Notes under the pieces: generated by a model
What the model was told of the DNA's origin: nothing
The model's database searches: none
What the model saw: the letters and a program-made list of their open reading frames with translations, nothing else
Assembly: GCA_963978905.1 (NCBI GenBank)
Contig: OZ022257.1
Span: 50,052,873-50,116,872, forward strand
Origin: Trichostrongylus colubriformis
Taxonomy: Eukaryota; Nematoda; Chromadorea; Rhabditida; Trichostrongylidae
DNA length: 64,000 bases
Reading direction: 5' to 3'
Translations under genes and position numbers: made by a program
In this document: one piece after another, positions 35,213 through 46,469 of the stretch
Numbering within the stretch: the first letter of the stretch is position 1
How the letters are laid out: each line of letters starts with the position of its first letter

Positions 35213-35843
35213 GACAAGGGAAGGACCCGACGTCGAAGTGGCCATTCGGAATGGGATACATATGGTCCGACGTATTTTCGGACATTGATCTCGAACCTGC
35301 AATCCAAATTTGCAGAACAATTCTCTGAACGGAGTTATGGAGTTTTTTTCTTTCCTGAAATATCAATACTATTATATGGTAGGGTTGGAAGCTCGTAGCA
35401 CGCGAGCCAGACGTTCTCGCGCAAAACCAGTGCGATTTTTGCGTTCAAAGGACCAAACTACCTCAAAGGACATGTTTTCAGCCAATTCGAGAATTTAACC
35501 AAATTTCGGAAAAATTCCTGGCCTACCGAGAATTTCACAAAATTTTGTTATAGTTCTCGGCCTACCCAATAGGCCTCGAACTGGCTAAAAATATTTCATA
35601 GGGCAGTTCGGTCCCCTGAACACGAAGATCGCACCGGTTTTACATGAGAACGCCGGCTCGCGTGCTACGGGCTTCCAAACATACTGTATAATAGTATTGT
35701 CTTTTCAAAAGAACCTCCATAACTCCGCTGAGAGAATCGTTCTGCAAATTTGGAATTCAGGTTTGAGGTCAGCGTCCGAAAATACGTCCGACCACACGTA
35801 CCCTATTTCGAATGGCCACTTCGACCTCGGATTCTTCCCTTGT
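35213..35843. mobile_element. Large foldback element with ~280-bp arms
   Basis: The left arm (GACAAGGGAAGGACCCGACG ... CAATACTATTATATGGTAGG ... GCACGCGAGCC) pairs with the right arm over almost the whole 630 bp, around a small centre near 35530 (CCTACCGAGAATTTCACAAA). The outer ~130 bp and the inner part from CAATACTATTATA are possibly two nested foldback units, because the inner boundary is sharp on both sides (about 35367 and 35697). Confidence 0.75.
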
Positions 35844-37661
35844 GAGATTTCGGACAATTGGGATTTGGTTAACGTGGTGACATGATCGCGAGATGCTTGA
35901 GAAAAATTTAGACAGTTGGCTGTCAGTTTGTGCACGTTTTCCATGAACCGATGATCAGCCTCCTAATATAGTATGTATTGGCATATTCGAAGTAACGACT
36001 CTCTTTATTTTACTGACAAAGAAGCAGTAGTATGCCAACGTACAGACAATGCAATGATACGACCGCGGAAGAAAGGTTTGGGTGCGTAAGGCAGTCTGGT
36101 CTGGGTCATCGCGCAACATGTGAAAAGTGCTGAGTATATATTGGTACATATTGATCTGATGGATTGGAGAATCGCAGATTCCACAGAAACAGTGGAGCTA
36201 AAAAACTTTTGTTCGGAGATTACCTACTATCCCGGTCGATATGGCTTAATCCTTTCGGATTACGCTAGGAGGCAGCCCACGAATGGATGCCGACGCACAT
36301 CGCAAGTATGAGGAAAGGCTATGTCGGTTGCGTCCACAACGATTGTGTTTAACTCTGTATTCCACAACATCCTCGCACCAATATCTTGATTCAAGATTCC
36401 TTTCACTATTCATTTAAAGCTGGGAAGGTCTTTACAGTTTCCGGCTCTGTGTGTCCAAATTATGGGAGATAGGAATAGAGTTTCAGGACGGAAAAGATTG
36501 AAACCGAACACCGAACTGGGTAATAGAGCCATAACATCGGCCTAACATCTTTGATGTTTTGAAAAAGCAGAAGAGTTGTGAGGTTGACTCACATTGAAAT
36601 GCGTTGAAAGAGCTTCCCATCCCCACCCCTTAGATAATCACTGACACCAAACTTGAATGGACTAACACCTCGGCGCGGTGCCAGTTGCCGTTTACGCCTA
36701 GACAAAAAGGAGAACGCGTCCAGTTTCGGGTGGCAGCCATACGCGTGACATATTACTTCGAAAACGATCGTCGGTGCTAATATAATTGTGGAGGGGGGGG
36801 GGGCCTCACTGTCGTGCTGTTGTCCCTCATCAGAAACCGTTCCACAGTCACCGCTTTGTATATTCAAGTGTATAATTTTTACCTCATCCATTTGAGGAAG
36901 GCAGGGGCTTCCCCCGGAAGTGAGAGCTCAGGCAAAAATAGCCGTGCTCAGTGAAGTGCTCGACCCCAGCGCCCAACTATATCAGCACCCGATCGTCTTG
37001 GTTGAGGGGATCGCCACCTCACCACACCCAACATCCGTCCTGAGCAGAAGCTTCTCCAACACCGTAGCTCTTCGTCGACGTCTTTCCTACCGTGAGGCAG
37101 AACATTTGTGCTTGTGCTTGTAGGAATGCGGTATTATCGACTTGGGCACAAGAGCAAAAATCCAGGGTGGTTGTCCAACTCCCGCCGTCAAATAAAATGT
37201 TTTCGATGTAGCTACGGAAGAACACGCGCATTGGACGACATTTTAATAAATCGCTCGCATTCTCACAATTTCATGCTTCATTATACGTAATTCACATGAT
37301 GATCTCGTTATTATCTTTACACTGCGCTATAATGACTTGAGCTCCTATTGTGTACTAAATTTCGCTTCATTTTCTCCTCAGTTGTGGATGAGGCAAGATT
37401 TAAGAGTAATGAGAAAAAGTTGTGGGGTCAAATAAGGTCAGGGGGGGGGGGGAGAGGCGCATATTCATGCATAACCTGAATCTTTGGCTCTCCAAGCTCT
37501 GACGAAAACGATAAGGCCGAAACGTTCGAATTGAGTTAATTAACATCTTGGTTACGGCTTGAAGAAGAAATACATAAAAATAAGCAAACTTTCTATATGA
37601 AGGCTTTTTAAATAAATATCACCATTTCTTATCTGAATTTAGGAAGTGGGAGTAGGCAACT

Positions 37662-40596
37662 ATGCCTATATACGATCGATGGTGGTTTCGTGCTTTTGTA
37701 GCTGTTATTATGTTTTTCGGATGTCAGTTATGCTTCATAATCTCCAGGCTACAAAATTTGGACGAAGAAAAGACCAATCTGCAAGCTGAAGTATGTCAAC
37801 GAAGCCCTAATTTCGAAAATGTGTAACGTTGAGAGTGCCTGGTCTTTAAGGTCCAGACACTGGAGCGAAAGCGCGATGCGTTGTTAATGGATTTAGCTAC
37901 TAAGGAGCGTCAGATATCACGGCTAGATAAAAAAGAACAAGAACTGGAGGTTCTGTAAGTATTATCTTTCAGACATTCTTTTTTGTGAAGTTTTTTATTA
38001 GTTGCCGCTTTAGCTGAAGCCCTTCACAACAGACTGAGTGTTTTTAATTACTCCATCAATTTAGTGAAATCACAGCGATAGAAAGTTCTGAGTTTAGATT
38101 TGCCGTGGGAATCTCATCGTACCGAATTCAAGTTTCGAAGGCTCTATATATCTAGGCCAACATGAACAGCTTCCTTCTTTGCTCTTGCCGGTAAAAGGTT
38201 ACTCACCCACAGATGGTCCCTAATAAAAAAAGTCAGAGAAACCGTCCAAGTAATACCTCCATAGTTTCTTTGTGTCAGGTGATGAAATATTCACTGCACT
38301 TTTTTATTCTTTTCAGAGTTCGCGACCGGCTAAGTATTGTGCCGATGAGACGGAAGAATGATCCTGTGATTTATTTTGTCACTCCCACCAGCTTCCGACC
38401 TGCCCAGAGAGCTGACCTCACTCGACTCTCATATGCTCTTTCACATGTTCCAAACCTGCACTGGATAGTAGTTGAGGATGCCGATACAACTTCACAGAGT
38501 GTGGCAGAAGTACTCAAGAGGTGGCTTTTTTATTTTTACTTGTGTTGTTGCAGAGCCCTTGAATCTTTCAGTCTAACTCTGCCGGGATTTGGTCCTTCAG
38601 AAACTCAAAGGGCGGAACTGTGTCATTAACTAGAGCAGTTTTCCAGCAACGTTATAGCAAGTATTGATACACCATGCCCCTGAATATCATGAATTTATTA
38701 CACGGCTTTTGGATCAGCTTATAGTTTTGAAACTTCGTTCTATATGCGTTGATGGTGCAACTATTTATTACCTATTTATTTGGGTTAGATTTTTACTCAG
38801 TCTTAGTGTCTTTATCGCATTGTGTAGTTTTGCTCAAGATCTTTTTCGGTGTTGAAAGCGATTCATCTCTGGAACACTTTACATCTTTACCAGCGATTGA
38901 CAGCAGAATCGTTGAAAGTGCAGACAAAACATGTTATCGAAGCTCTAGGTTTCTGTAGTTTGATTCTATGGTTTGAGTGTAAGGTAATATCACTGTCGAT
39001 GTCAGCATGTAAAGTGCGGTTTTCAGATCCCGTCTTCCTTATACGCATATCAATGTTAAAACTCCAGATGAGAAAAAACTGAAGTACACGGATCCAAGCT
39101 GGTATCTGCCTCGTGGTGTTGCACAACGAAATGGTGCTTTAGCATGGATAAGGTTGATTACTCATTTAATTTTGTTTTTGGAATCGCACACATGTGATTT
39201 CGTTTCATTTTCTTTTCGAGATTATCCTTTTCATTTCAAATTTAATCATTTCAGCTACTTTTTATTTATTCATGTCAAATATTAATATTTTTATTGATGT
39301 CAACTAATACTTCACTGCTTTTAGAAAGCAACTATCTGATATGAAAAAAGGAGCGATTTATTTTGGCGATGACGACAACACATACGACTTACGATTGTTT
39401 GACGAAATTAGATCAATAGATGTAGCAGGAATTTGGCCTGTAGGCATAGTCGGCGGTCTCGTTGTAGAACGACCTTTGCTAGCTGAAAATGGTTAGTGAA
39501 AGTGCTTTTCTGCTTCTCATAGCGCGATCAGCTCTCTCGCTTTTTAGGAACTGTCGTAGGTTTCAACGCCGTTTGGAAACCAGATCGTCAATTTCCTATT
39601 GACATGGCAGCGTTCGCCGTAAACATTACTGTGGTCGTTTCCCATCCTGACGCTGAATTTTCTTATAACGTTCCAAGAGGATATCAGGTGAGTGTTTTTT
39701 GCTAGCATTTTGATACTCAGTGAGCCATTCGATTTCCTTTCTAACGATTTTTCACGTCTTTGATTTACTTGGGTCATACTTATGGTTATGTTATTTGTTG
39801 CAGTTGTTGCATGATGCTCGTGTATTCTAACATATTCTTGACCAGCTTTGATTGACTGATTAGTTTGGTTAATTGGTAGTAGATGCAACATTCTTATACT
39901 TTTTCAAAACGTATTCCAATTGTGTCTAGTTTAATCAGCCACGTGGGGTGATTTGGCTGTTCAGTAGGGAAGGATATGGTTATTAGTGTGACACTAAGCC
40001 GTACGCTGGCGACCTGCGGATCCGTCGTTGTTCTAAATTCTGCCACGAGCGAGCGCGTCACGAGTTTTGTTTAACCCGCAGACACATATTCTCGTTTCTT
40101 TGACCGATGCATCAGCGGTGCTCGCGCTGAAGAATATTTCTGCAGGAGAATTCAATGGCGAGAGGCGGGACTTGTTTTACGAGTCTTGAGTCGTTTCATT
40201 CCATTTTCCTTAATCTCCTTACAACTTCACTACATAGTACCCCTTGTCGTAGTCCATTATGTTCATGCACGATGAAGCTGAGGAGAACTCATTTTGTTAG
40301 TCTGGAAAACTTCCATTCTTATTGACCTAGCATTCTATATATAACACTTTGTAGTTTTTATTCTGTTGTCCATCCTCGTTTTCCCTCATGGATTCTTATT
40401 TCAGGAATCGCATTTTCTCACAGGATTAGGACTATCCCGAAGCGATTTGGAACCTAAGGCAGCGCTGTGTTCCAAAGTGTATGTGTGGCACACGAGGACT
40501 GAGAAAAGTAAATTCTCGAAAGAAGATTGGGCGAGGATAACTGCGAAGGATAAGGAGCTATTCGATGATATCGAAGCTCATGCTCTTGGGCTTTGA
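37662..40596 (+). CDS. Beta-1,3-glucuronosyltransferase (GT43, GlcAT family)
   Basis: Golgi type II membrane enzyme that transfers GlcA from UDP-GlcA to a terminal galactose; GlcAT-I members (human B3GAT3, C. elegans SQV-8) finish the proteoglycan linker tetrasaccharide. Exons 37662-37790, 37851-37954, 38317-38520, 39027-39152, 39325-39491, 39548-39687 and 40405-40596 join in phase to 353 residues. Visible parts: short cytosolic tail, membrane anchor at about 10-30, coiled stem about 31-78, 'PVIYFVTPT' (94-102), metal-binding DDD at 203-205 in '[10 protein letters not shown]', '[11 protein letters not shown]', 'PRGYQESHFL' with the expected catalytic Glu at 291, and 'VWHTRTEK' with the UDP-binding His at 319. 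One NIT glycosylation site is at 269. All core residues are intact. Which paralogue (GlcAT-I or a GlcAT-P/S-like one) cannot be decided by eye, so no symbol is given. Confidence 0.93.
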
Positions 40597-41883
40597 CATT
40601 ACTCTCTTCAAGAGATTGCCATTAATTGGGAGTGAGGTTATCTTATATGTATAAGCCCCAGCTGCGATTAAAGAAAGAGCGATCTAAGTCGCTGATCCTG
40701 AAGTTTTTAGACTGTGATATGCATTCTGAACGGGTCGTAGCATATTAGCAAGTGCCTAGTTCTGTGTTACCACCTTGATACGGACACGTGAGCTTTACAT
40801 GACCTGATACGCTTTATGTAGGCTTACTCTCATGTAAAGTTGAGGCAGGGATAGCCGAGTGGTTAAAAGGTAGGCTCACGTCTGCACATTCAAGACCACA
40901 AGGTTCCATCCCCGCCGAGCTCGAACCATGCCTTGCAAGAAATTGCAAAGATGGTGACGTTACCAACATCGGGCCTAGGTTGACAGGCCGGCCGATGAAG
41001 AAAACCAGTCACAACAATCATGTCTAAAGCCGCAAAAGGAGAAAACTCTCATGTGCTGCATACATTAAGTCGGATCCATTAGTTTGATGCTGCTTGTCAT
41101 GACTATCTGTAGGTACCTGATATTGCCAGCTTCTTGGTGGTGATGTCATGAAGGGATGAGTCTGATATTTTATCAAGAGGCTCAACAAACTCTTGGAATT
41201 GATTTGGGTGTAGTGAAGAGCGCCTTCTGACTCCGTGTGTACCACATTTCAGTTATGCTATCGGCCTTTTCTAGATTAGATTCTACCTAATGTTACTTAA
41301 TACTCAATATTCTCGTCTGTGGAATCCCTCAGCAATTTACCAGGAAGCTTGCCTCGAAATTTTCTGTGTCTCTGTTCGTGTGAATATTAAGGGTGATACA
41401 TCTTAAAATTCTTCTGTGGTGCTCAATTTACGGTTTTATGTCCAGCATTTGTTTTACTGTTTTACCGATTGCGTTCACGATAATTTGTATATATTAGTCA
41501 TTTGATGTTTTCGATTGGGTGCAAGTAAATTAATTTGAAAAGTTTAGTTCAGTTCATGTTCGGTCCGGCTTAGGCATGCTTTCTTCGATGGTCTCACTTA
41601 GTCGCTTGAATTGTCCGAATCTTACTTTATCTGTTGAATCAAGTTGCTCAAAATTGTATGCTAATAGCAATGAATATTCTAATAAGTGAAATCAGGAGTG
41701 AGTTCGTCGGTTAAAATCCTATGAATACCAATCTATACATTGATTACAGACTGTCAAAATCAAAGAGTATCTGTGATTTCATCTTGGGTCATTGATGTCC
41801 TCACACCTGTCTTTGTAGTGATTGTAGTGAGTAGTAGATGCAAATGCATAGGATAACGTAATTACGTATTTACAGAAACAAAC
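40597..41883. other. GlcAT-YJU2B intergenic region
   Basis: Holds a tRNA-like repeat (40848-40925) and no recognised gene. TTTACAG at 41869-41875, 9 bases before the YJU2B ATG, is a likely trans-splice acceptor. Confidence 0.45.
40848..40925 (+). repeat. tRNA-like sequence (class II type), probably a pseudogene or SINE head
   Basis: GGGATAGCCGAGTGGTTAAA matches a Ser/Leu-type A box and D arm. GGTTCCATCCC about 55 nt later resembles the B box, and GGCAGGGA / TCCCCGCC could pair as an acceptor stem with one mismatch. No clear anticodon arm was found, and the body continues without a Pol III T-run, so a functional tRNA is unlikely. Confidence 0.45.
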
Positions 41884-44800
41884 ATGGGAGAGCGGAAAGG
41901 TCAGAATTTTTATTATCCTCCTGATTTCGACTACAAGAAACATAAAAGTTTGAACAAATACCATGGTACTCATGCTTTACGGGAGCGAGCAAAGAAGATT
42001 TCACAAGGTATTCTGGTCATCAGGTTCGTTATTTGTATTGATCTCTATGTAATTGTTGGTGTTGCTTTCTACTCTGATATTGCAAGAATTGTCGCACTTG
42101 CAGATTTGAAATGCCATTTAATATTTGGTGCCTTGGATGTAATAATCACGTCGGAATGGGTGTACGATATAATGCTGAAAAGAAAAAGATTGGAATGTAC
42201 TACACGACACCGTTGTACGAGTTTCGAATGAAATGCCATTTGTGTGATAACTATTATGTGATACGCACTGATCCGAAGGTAAGATAGCTGATTCTTATTT
42301 CCAGTGTAGCTTTTGGTGGTGAATCAAATTGGATCCTAATAAAACAGGGTTAATTGGAGTATCATGCTCCGGGGCCCACGAATTGAATGCCTTCCATTGC
42401 CATCGAAGTTGTGGAGAGTTTTTACTAGGAACATTTTGCCCTGCTCCTTTCGCCTTACTTTATCCTCGTTTTGCTGTTCGGCTCTACACCAATTTTTCAC
42501 CTGAATCTTAATCTGCAGGCCTTTTGCTACATAGTGGCCTATTTCTCGCTGCTTAAAGAAATCGTCCACGGAAAATGAGTTTTTGTGTTACCTATACACT
42601 GCGGTGCATAATGATAAAGCCACTCATAAATTGTTCATAAACTTTCATAGTAAGATGTTTCTGGGAAACCTCTCAGGTATAGATTGTAGCAAATTTGATC
42701 GCGCATCTACACATCAATACCAAACTTGAGCTTGAAATAACAGAACAAATTTATCTTCATTTTTTCAAAAAATGCAGCTTTTCCGATGGTGCAAAATGAT
42801 AAAGCCAGTAAGGAATTTTAACAACTCGTAAACAACAGAGGGACAATACGCTACTCTAATAATCCGTTGGCCTTCCTTCTCTCCGAATAACCTGAAAAAT
42901 CCGATTGTCTAGACTCATGTAAAGATTATTAATAAGATCTTGGTCCACTTGGTGCCACGCGTGGATTATAGCCTTTTTGAGCTCCTTAACTCCTTGGATT
43001 TCCCTGTTATCTGCATAAATCCGTCGCACCATGAAGCGCCATACATTTTCCATCGGATTAAGGCCTGGGCTATTTGCCGGCCAGGGCAGGAGCCTTATTC
43101 AATGACGGCTGAACCATGCAATTGTGCTCTGGCTGTGCCCTTATCTTGCATGAAAACAAGATTTCAGCTTCGATTTTCACGCCAGAACGGGAGAAGTGCA
43201 CGGCGCATGACCACTTGGTAACCGGGGGAACTCATCTTTTTAGGAACAAAACATAACTTCAGACGTTTCTTCGATGAAATGGCGGCCCACACCACAACGC
43301 CCCCTCCTTTGAAATTCCTTCTCAAAAATCGTAGCTTGTCCTTTCTTAGATCATGCCAGTAATATCGGAGTGTCTTCTTCAGCCTTACAAAACAATCTGG
43401 AGAGGAAAAACATCATATGAAAGCAAGAAGGATTCTACGACCTAATACCCTACCTTACTCCAGACCCTCGGCTGCATGTTTTGACGAACTGCACTCGATT
43501 TTTGCGGTGTTCTCGTGTCATGAATGGTGCTTTCCTCATTTTCTGTCGCGAGATAAACTTGCACTTTTTTTCAGAACCCGCAAAACAGTTGTTTTAGAGA
43601 CGTTTAGCTCCAAAGAAGACCTGGTATCGGAGCTTGACTTGGTGAAATTCGATACTTTTTCTGAGAATGCGGCGCTTATCCTTCTCGGAAAGTGAAGGAG
43701 ATCGCCCAGAACTCTTCTTAGTTCAGGATCCTTGAGAAAGTTGTCGACAACTGTGTGGCTGCGGTTAAATTCTTGCGCAATTGACGATTTGACTATCCCT
43801 CCGCTTTTTTTTGCGACAATTTGGCTTTTTTCGAAATCAGATAGGGGTTTTCCTTTCCCCATTACCTGAAAAAGAAAAACATTACCGCAGCAAAACGTTT
43901 CAGCAAATACAGATGAGAAGCGACGGAATAACTTAGGGTGGCTTTATCATTTTGCACCATCGGAAAAGCTGCATTTTTTTGAAAAAATGAAGATAAATTT
44001 GTTCTGTTATTTCAAGCTCAAGTTTGGTGTTATGTGTAGATGCGCGATTAAATTTGCTACAATCTATACCTGAGAAGTTTCCCAGAAACATCTTACTATG
44101 AAAGTTTATGAACAATTTATGAGTGGCTTTATCATTATGCACCGCAGTGTATATTTATGTTGTATTTGCCTAATTTTGGCCTCATACAAAATTACATGCG
44201 AGAAAATGTGAATCTGGCTGAGATACAGCACCACAAAGTGCGGTCCCAGTGGGCGGGGCCTCCGTGTAAAAGCCTCGTCCCGTCTTCCGCCGCCGTTGGG
44301 AACGGAGAGTGGGACTGTTTACGTAACCTTCTGTTCCTACAATGCGTCTCAGACCACGGCGGACGCGGTACGAGGCTTTTACACGGAGGCCCCGCCCACT
44401 GGGACCGCACTTTGTGGTGCTGTATCTCAGTCAGATTCACATTTTTTCGCGTGAAATTTTGCATGAGGCCAACATTAGGCAAATACAACATAAATATATG
44501 GGTAACACAAAAACTCATTTCCCGTGGACGATTCCTTTAATGCCGCCAGGTGCGCAGAGTGGGGAAGCTGCTGGATTTATGGAACTTTGGAGTTTATAAC
44601 TTGTCAAGGAAGAAGTTTAAAACATTCGATCTCATGCATAGTAATGGGACTTTATCTCATCCTCAACAGAGTAATGGGTTTAGAGTAAAAACTCTTTCTC
44701 TGTGGGGGACATTGGTGGGTATACAGGAAATGAATTGGAACAAATTGAGTTTAAATCTGTTTAGAACTTCGACTATGAGCTGGTAGAAGGATGTACACGA

Positions 44801-46126
44801 CAAGAGAAGCGTTTCGAACCATCAGAAGTGGACCAGGTGGATACGTCCGACAGCGCCTTCAGCCACAAGCTGGCGGCAGATGCGATGTTCAAAACGGAAC
44901 ACCTTGAAGAAGTAGGCAGTTGTCTTCATGAGATTATTAAACCCCCTTCTTCAAACCTGGGTGATATGAAGTCTCATTTCTTCAGGATAAAGGCAAAGCT
45001 ACAAATGATGAGGTTCGTATGGAAAAAATCGAGTGGGTCCAAGAGAGGCTCCGCGACGATTTTGCGGCTAACCAAGCTCTCCGAGCACAATTTAGAGTAA
45101 GTTGAGGAGTGTTGTGTTCTTGCTTGCTTTCGCGGTCTACAATTACTAATTGTTAGAAAGAAAAACGAGAACTGAATGAAAGGAGAGCCAAAGATGCAGA
45201 TCTTCGCTCACGTTGTTCACTGAGCATACCGCTGGCGCCCGAGGATCCAAATGATAAGAGAGTGGCAGAGATGTTACTGCGATATCGTGGTGTCAATTGT
45301 GAGTTCAAATGAGGCTTAAAACACTTCTTCAACTAGTTTTTCCTTGCTCTTCGCTTTATGGAACTGAAAATTTGTCCGAGAGAGAGGGATTCATGATTCA
45401 TGATTGTTACCATTTAGCTCATGACGAACAAGAAGAACGCCGTAATGAAGCTGCTGGTCGACGAATATTTCCTTCAGTATCTGGTCCCTCCACATCAAAA
45501 GTTGAACAATCAAATCTCCCATCAGCAGAGCGGTTGAAGGTTTCCATTCGACGGAACCGTGATCGTCAAATAAACGAAAAGGTATATCATTCGACCTATT
45601 ACTTAAAGACTCTGCTGCTTTCGAAAGCTGAAATAATAAAAGTTTGGAAGCGTCAGTACAATCGAGAATACCTGCCATGCTACACCTATTTGTAAACATC
45701 TGGTAGCGCGTCGACATACCTAGTAGGCAGGTGAAGCCATCTGCGGGCATGTCGCCTGGGTCGTTTATTCTCCTTATCTATCACTCTTTCACATTACCTT
45801 TTCCCCAGAAAGATTGTCTCTTCATGAGTCTCCAGCGGAAAAAAAATGCATATTTTGTGCAATACAAGGTTGTAAATGCTTGATTTCAATAACCATAAAC
45901 TAATAACTTTTTTTAGTTTGATTTCGGCCCGGCCCCCAAGAAGTCCCCGTTAACTCTCGGTATTGTACGCAAATCCGTGAAAAGAGAAGCAGAAGGGGAA
46001 GAATATGAAGATACGGCTGTTGCGGAGAGTAGCATCTCCGTTGACGTTAAAGAAGAAGAGGACGAAAAGAAAGTGATCTCAGCTAATGGACTTGTCGCTG
46101 ATTATGATTCTTCGGGTTCGGAATAA
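41884..46126 (+). CDS. YJU2B: Cwc16-family splicing factor YJU2B (CCDC130)
   Basis: Nuclear protein of the Yju2/Cwc16 family associated with the spliceosome. Exons 41884-42023, 42104-42278, 44765-44911, 44986-45096, 45157-45298, 45418-45581 and 45917-46126 join in phase to 362 residues. The highly conserved N-terminus MGERKGQNFYYPPDFD is followed by 'LRERAKKISQGILVIRFEMP' and a four-cysteine zinc site (C56, C59, C91, C94 in CLGC and CHLC), then 'GVRYNAEKKKIG' and 'YYTTPLYEFRMKC'. Further blocks are 'AADAMFKTEH', 'DDFAANQALRAQFRKEKRE', 'SLSIPLAPED' and the family C-terminus 'GLVADYDSSGSE'. This separates it from YJU2 itself. Intron 2 (42279-44764, 2.5 kb) carries a transposon nested in another. 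The exon 1 donor is the rare GTTCGT. AATAAA lies 5 bases after the stop. Confidence 0.94.
42597..44149 (-). mobile_element. Tc3-like transposon with ~220-bp terminal inverted repeats
   Basis: The 1553-bp element begins CACTGCGGTGCATAATGATA and ends with the complement (ATTATGCACCGCAGTG), flanked by TA (42595-42596; 44150-44151). The inverted repeats run about 215 bp, each with a second internal copy of the end motif (GGTGCAAAATGATAAAGCC) at its inner border, the arrangement of paired transposase-binding sites seen in long-TIR Tc elements. The transposase lies on the minus strand and is broken. Confidence 0.93.
42856..43862 (-). pseudogene. Tc3-like transposase pseudogene
   Basis: On the minus strand the N-terminus starts at 43862 with MGKGKPLSDFEK and a helix-turn-helix 'SIAQEFNRSHTVVDNFLKDP', then a stop after 'SLSRDRK' at 43536. 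Downstream fragments in other frames include 'YYWHDLRKDKLRF', 'NFKGGGVVVWAAISSKKRLK', a 'FMQDKGTARAQ' segment (second Asp motif, family QDNAxxH) and finally 'SPGLNPMENVWRFMVRRIY' with the catalytic Glu, ending RREGRPTDY at 42856. Several stops and frameshifts make it inactive. All parts are present in order, so decay is by point changes and not by deletion. Confidence 0.9.
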
Positions 46127-46131
46127 TTCGG

Positions 46132-46137
46132 AATAAA
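46132..46137 (+). terminator. Polyadenylation signal of YJU2B
   Basis: AATAAA 5 bases after the TAA stop codon, giving a very short 3' UTR. Confidence 0.5.
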
Positions 46138-46469
46138 TATTTACGTTTTTCAAGTTCTGGATATAGTCGTCATGTCTCTTGCCATACAAGAAAGTCTTGA
46201 ACAGATGAAGGTCTAAGAGATAATCTTCATTATTCTGATACAACTCGAAAGATGATGACGAAGGTTGTGGGTCGGCCCTCAAAATGGGTCAGGTCGCCGG
46301 AGAGTAATGCCGCCACGCCTCCTACGAGAGACCAGCTCACAGAGGAGGCAGCGGGGGGTCTGTCGCTTGTTGTGACCCAATTGCATGGCGCGGTGACTCA
46401 GTTCGGGTGTCCTGACCTACATACAATGGTGAAAGGCTGACTGTAGCAAATGGCAGGCCTAATGTACGT
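46138..46469. other. No feature recognised
   Basis: About 330 bp between YJU2B and the solo LTR, with nothing supported. Confidence 0.4.

Larger units (their letters stand above)
34627..37661. other. GTF3C5-GlcAT intergenic region with two foldback elements
   Basis: No gene recognised. It contains the elements at 34907-35062 and 35213-35843 and a single end of the GGGTCAAA MITE at about 37433 (GGGGTCAAATAAGGTCAGGG, then a G-run). ATAAAATAG at 34776 is a possible poly(A) signal for GTF3C5. Confidence 0.45.
42553..44540. mobile_element. TTAA-flanked foldback MITE, copy 3, split by a Tc3-like insertion
   Basis: Left TTAA-AGAAATCGTCCACGG (42553) and right GTGGACGATTCCT-TTAA (ending 44540). Removing the internal transposon and one TA leaves 433 bp, exactly the length of copy 2. 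The insertion falls in the left arm after GTGTTACC. Confidence 0.92.

Noticed and set aside
38521..38629. Apparent continuation of GlcAT exon 3 through '[11 protein letters not shown]'
   Set aside because: The GTGGCT donor at 38521 joins in phase to 39027 and restores the conserved [10 protein letters not shown] block; the read-through has no family match and stops.
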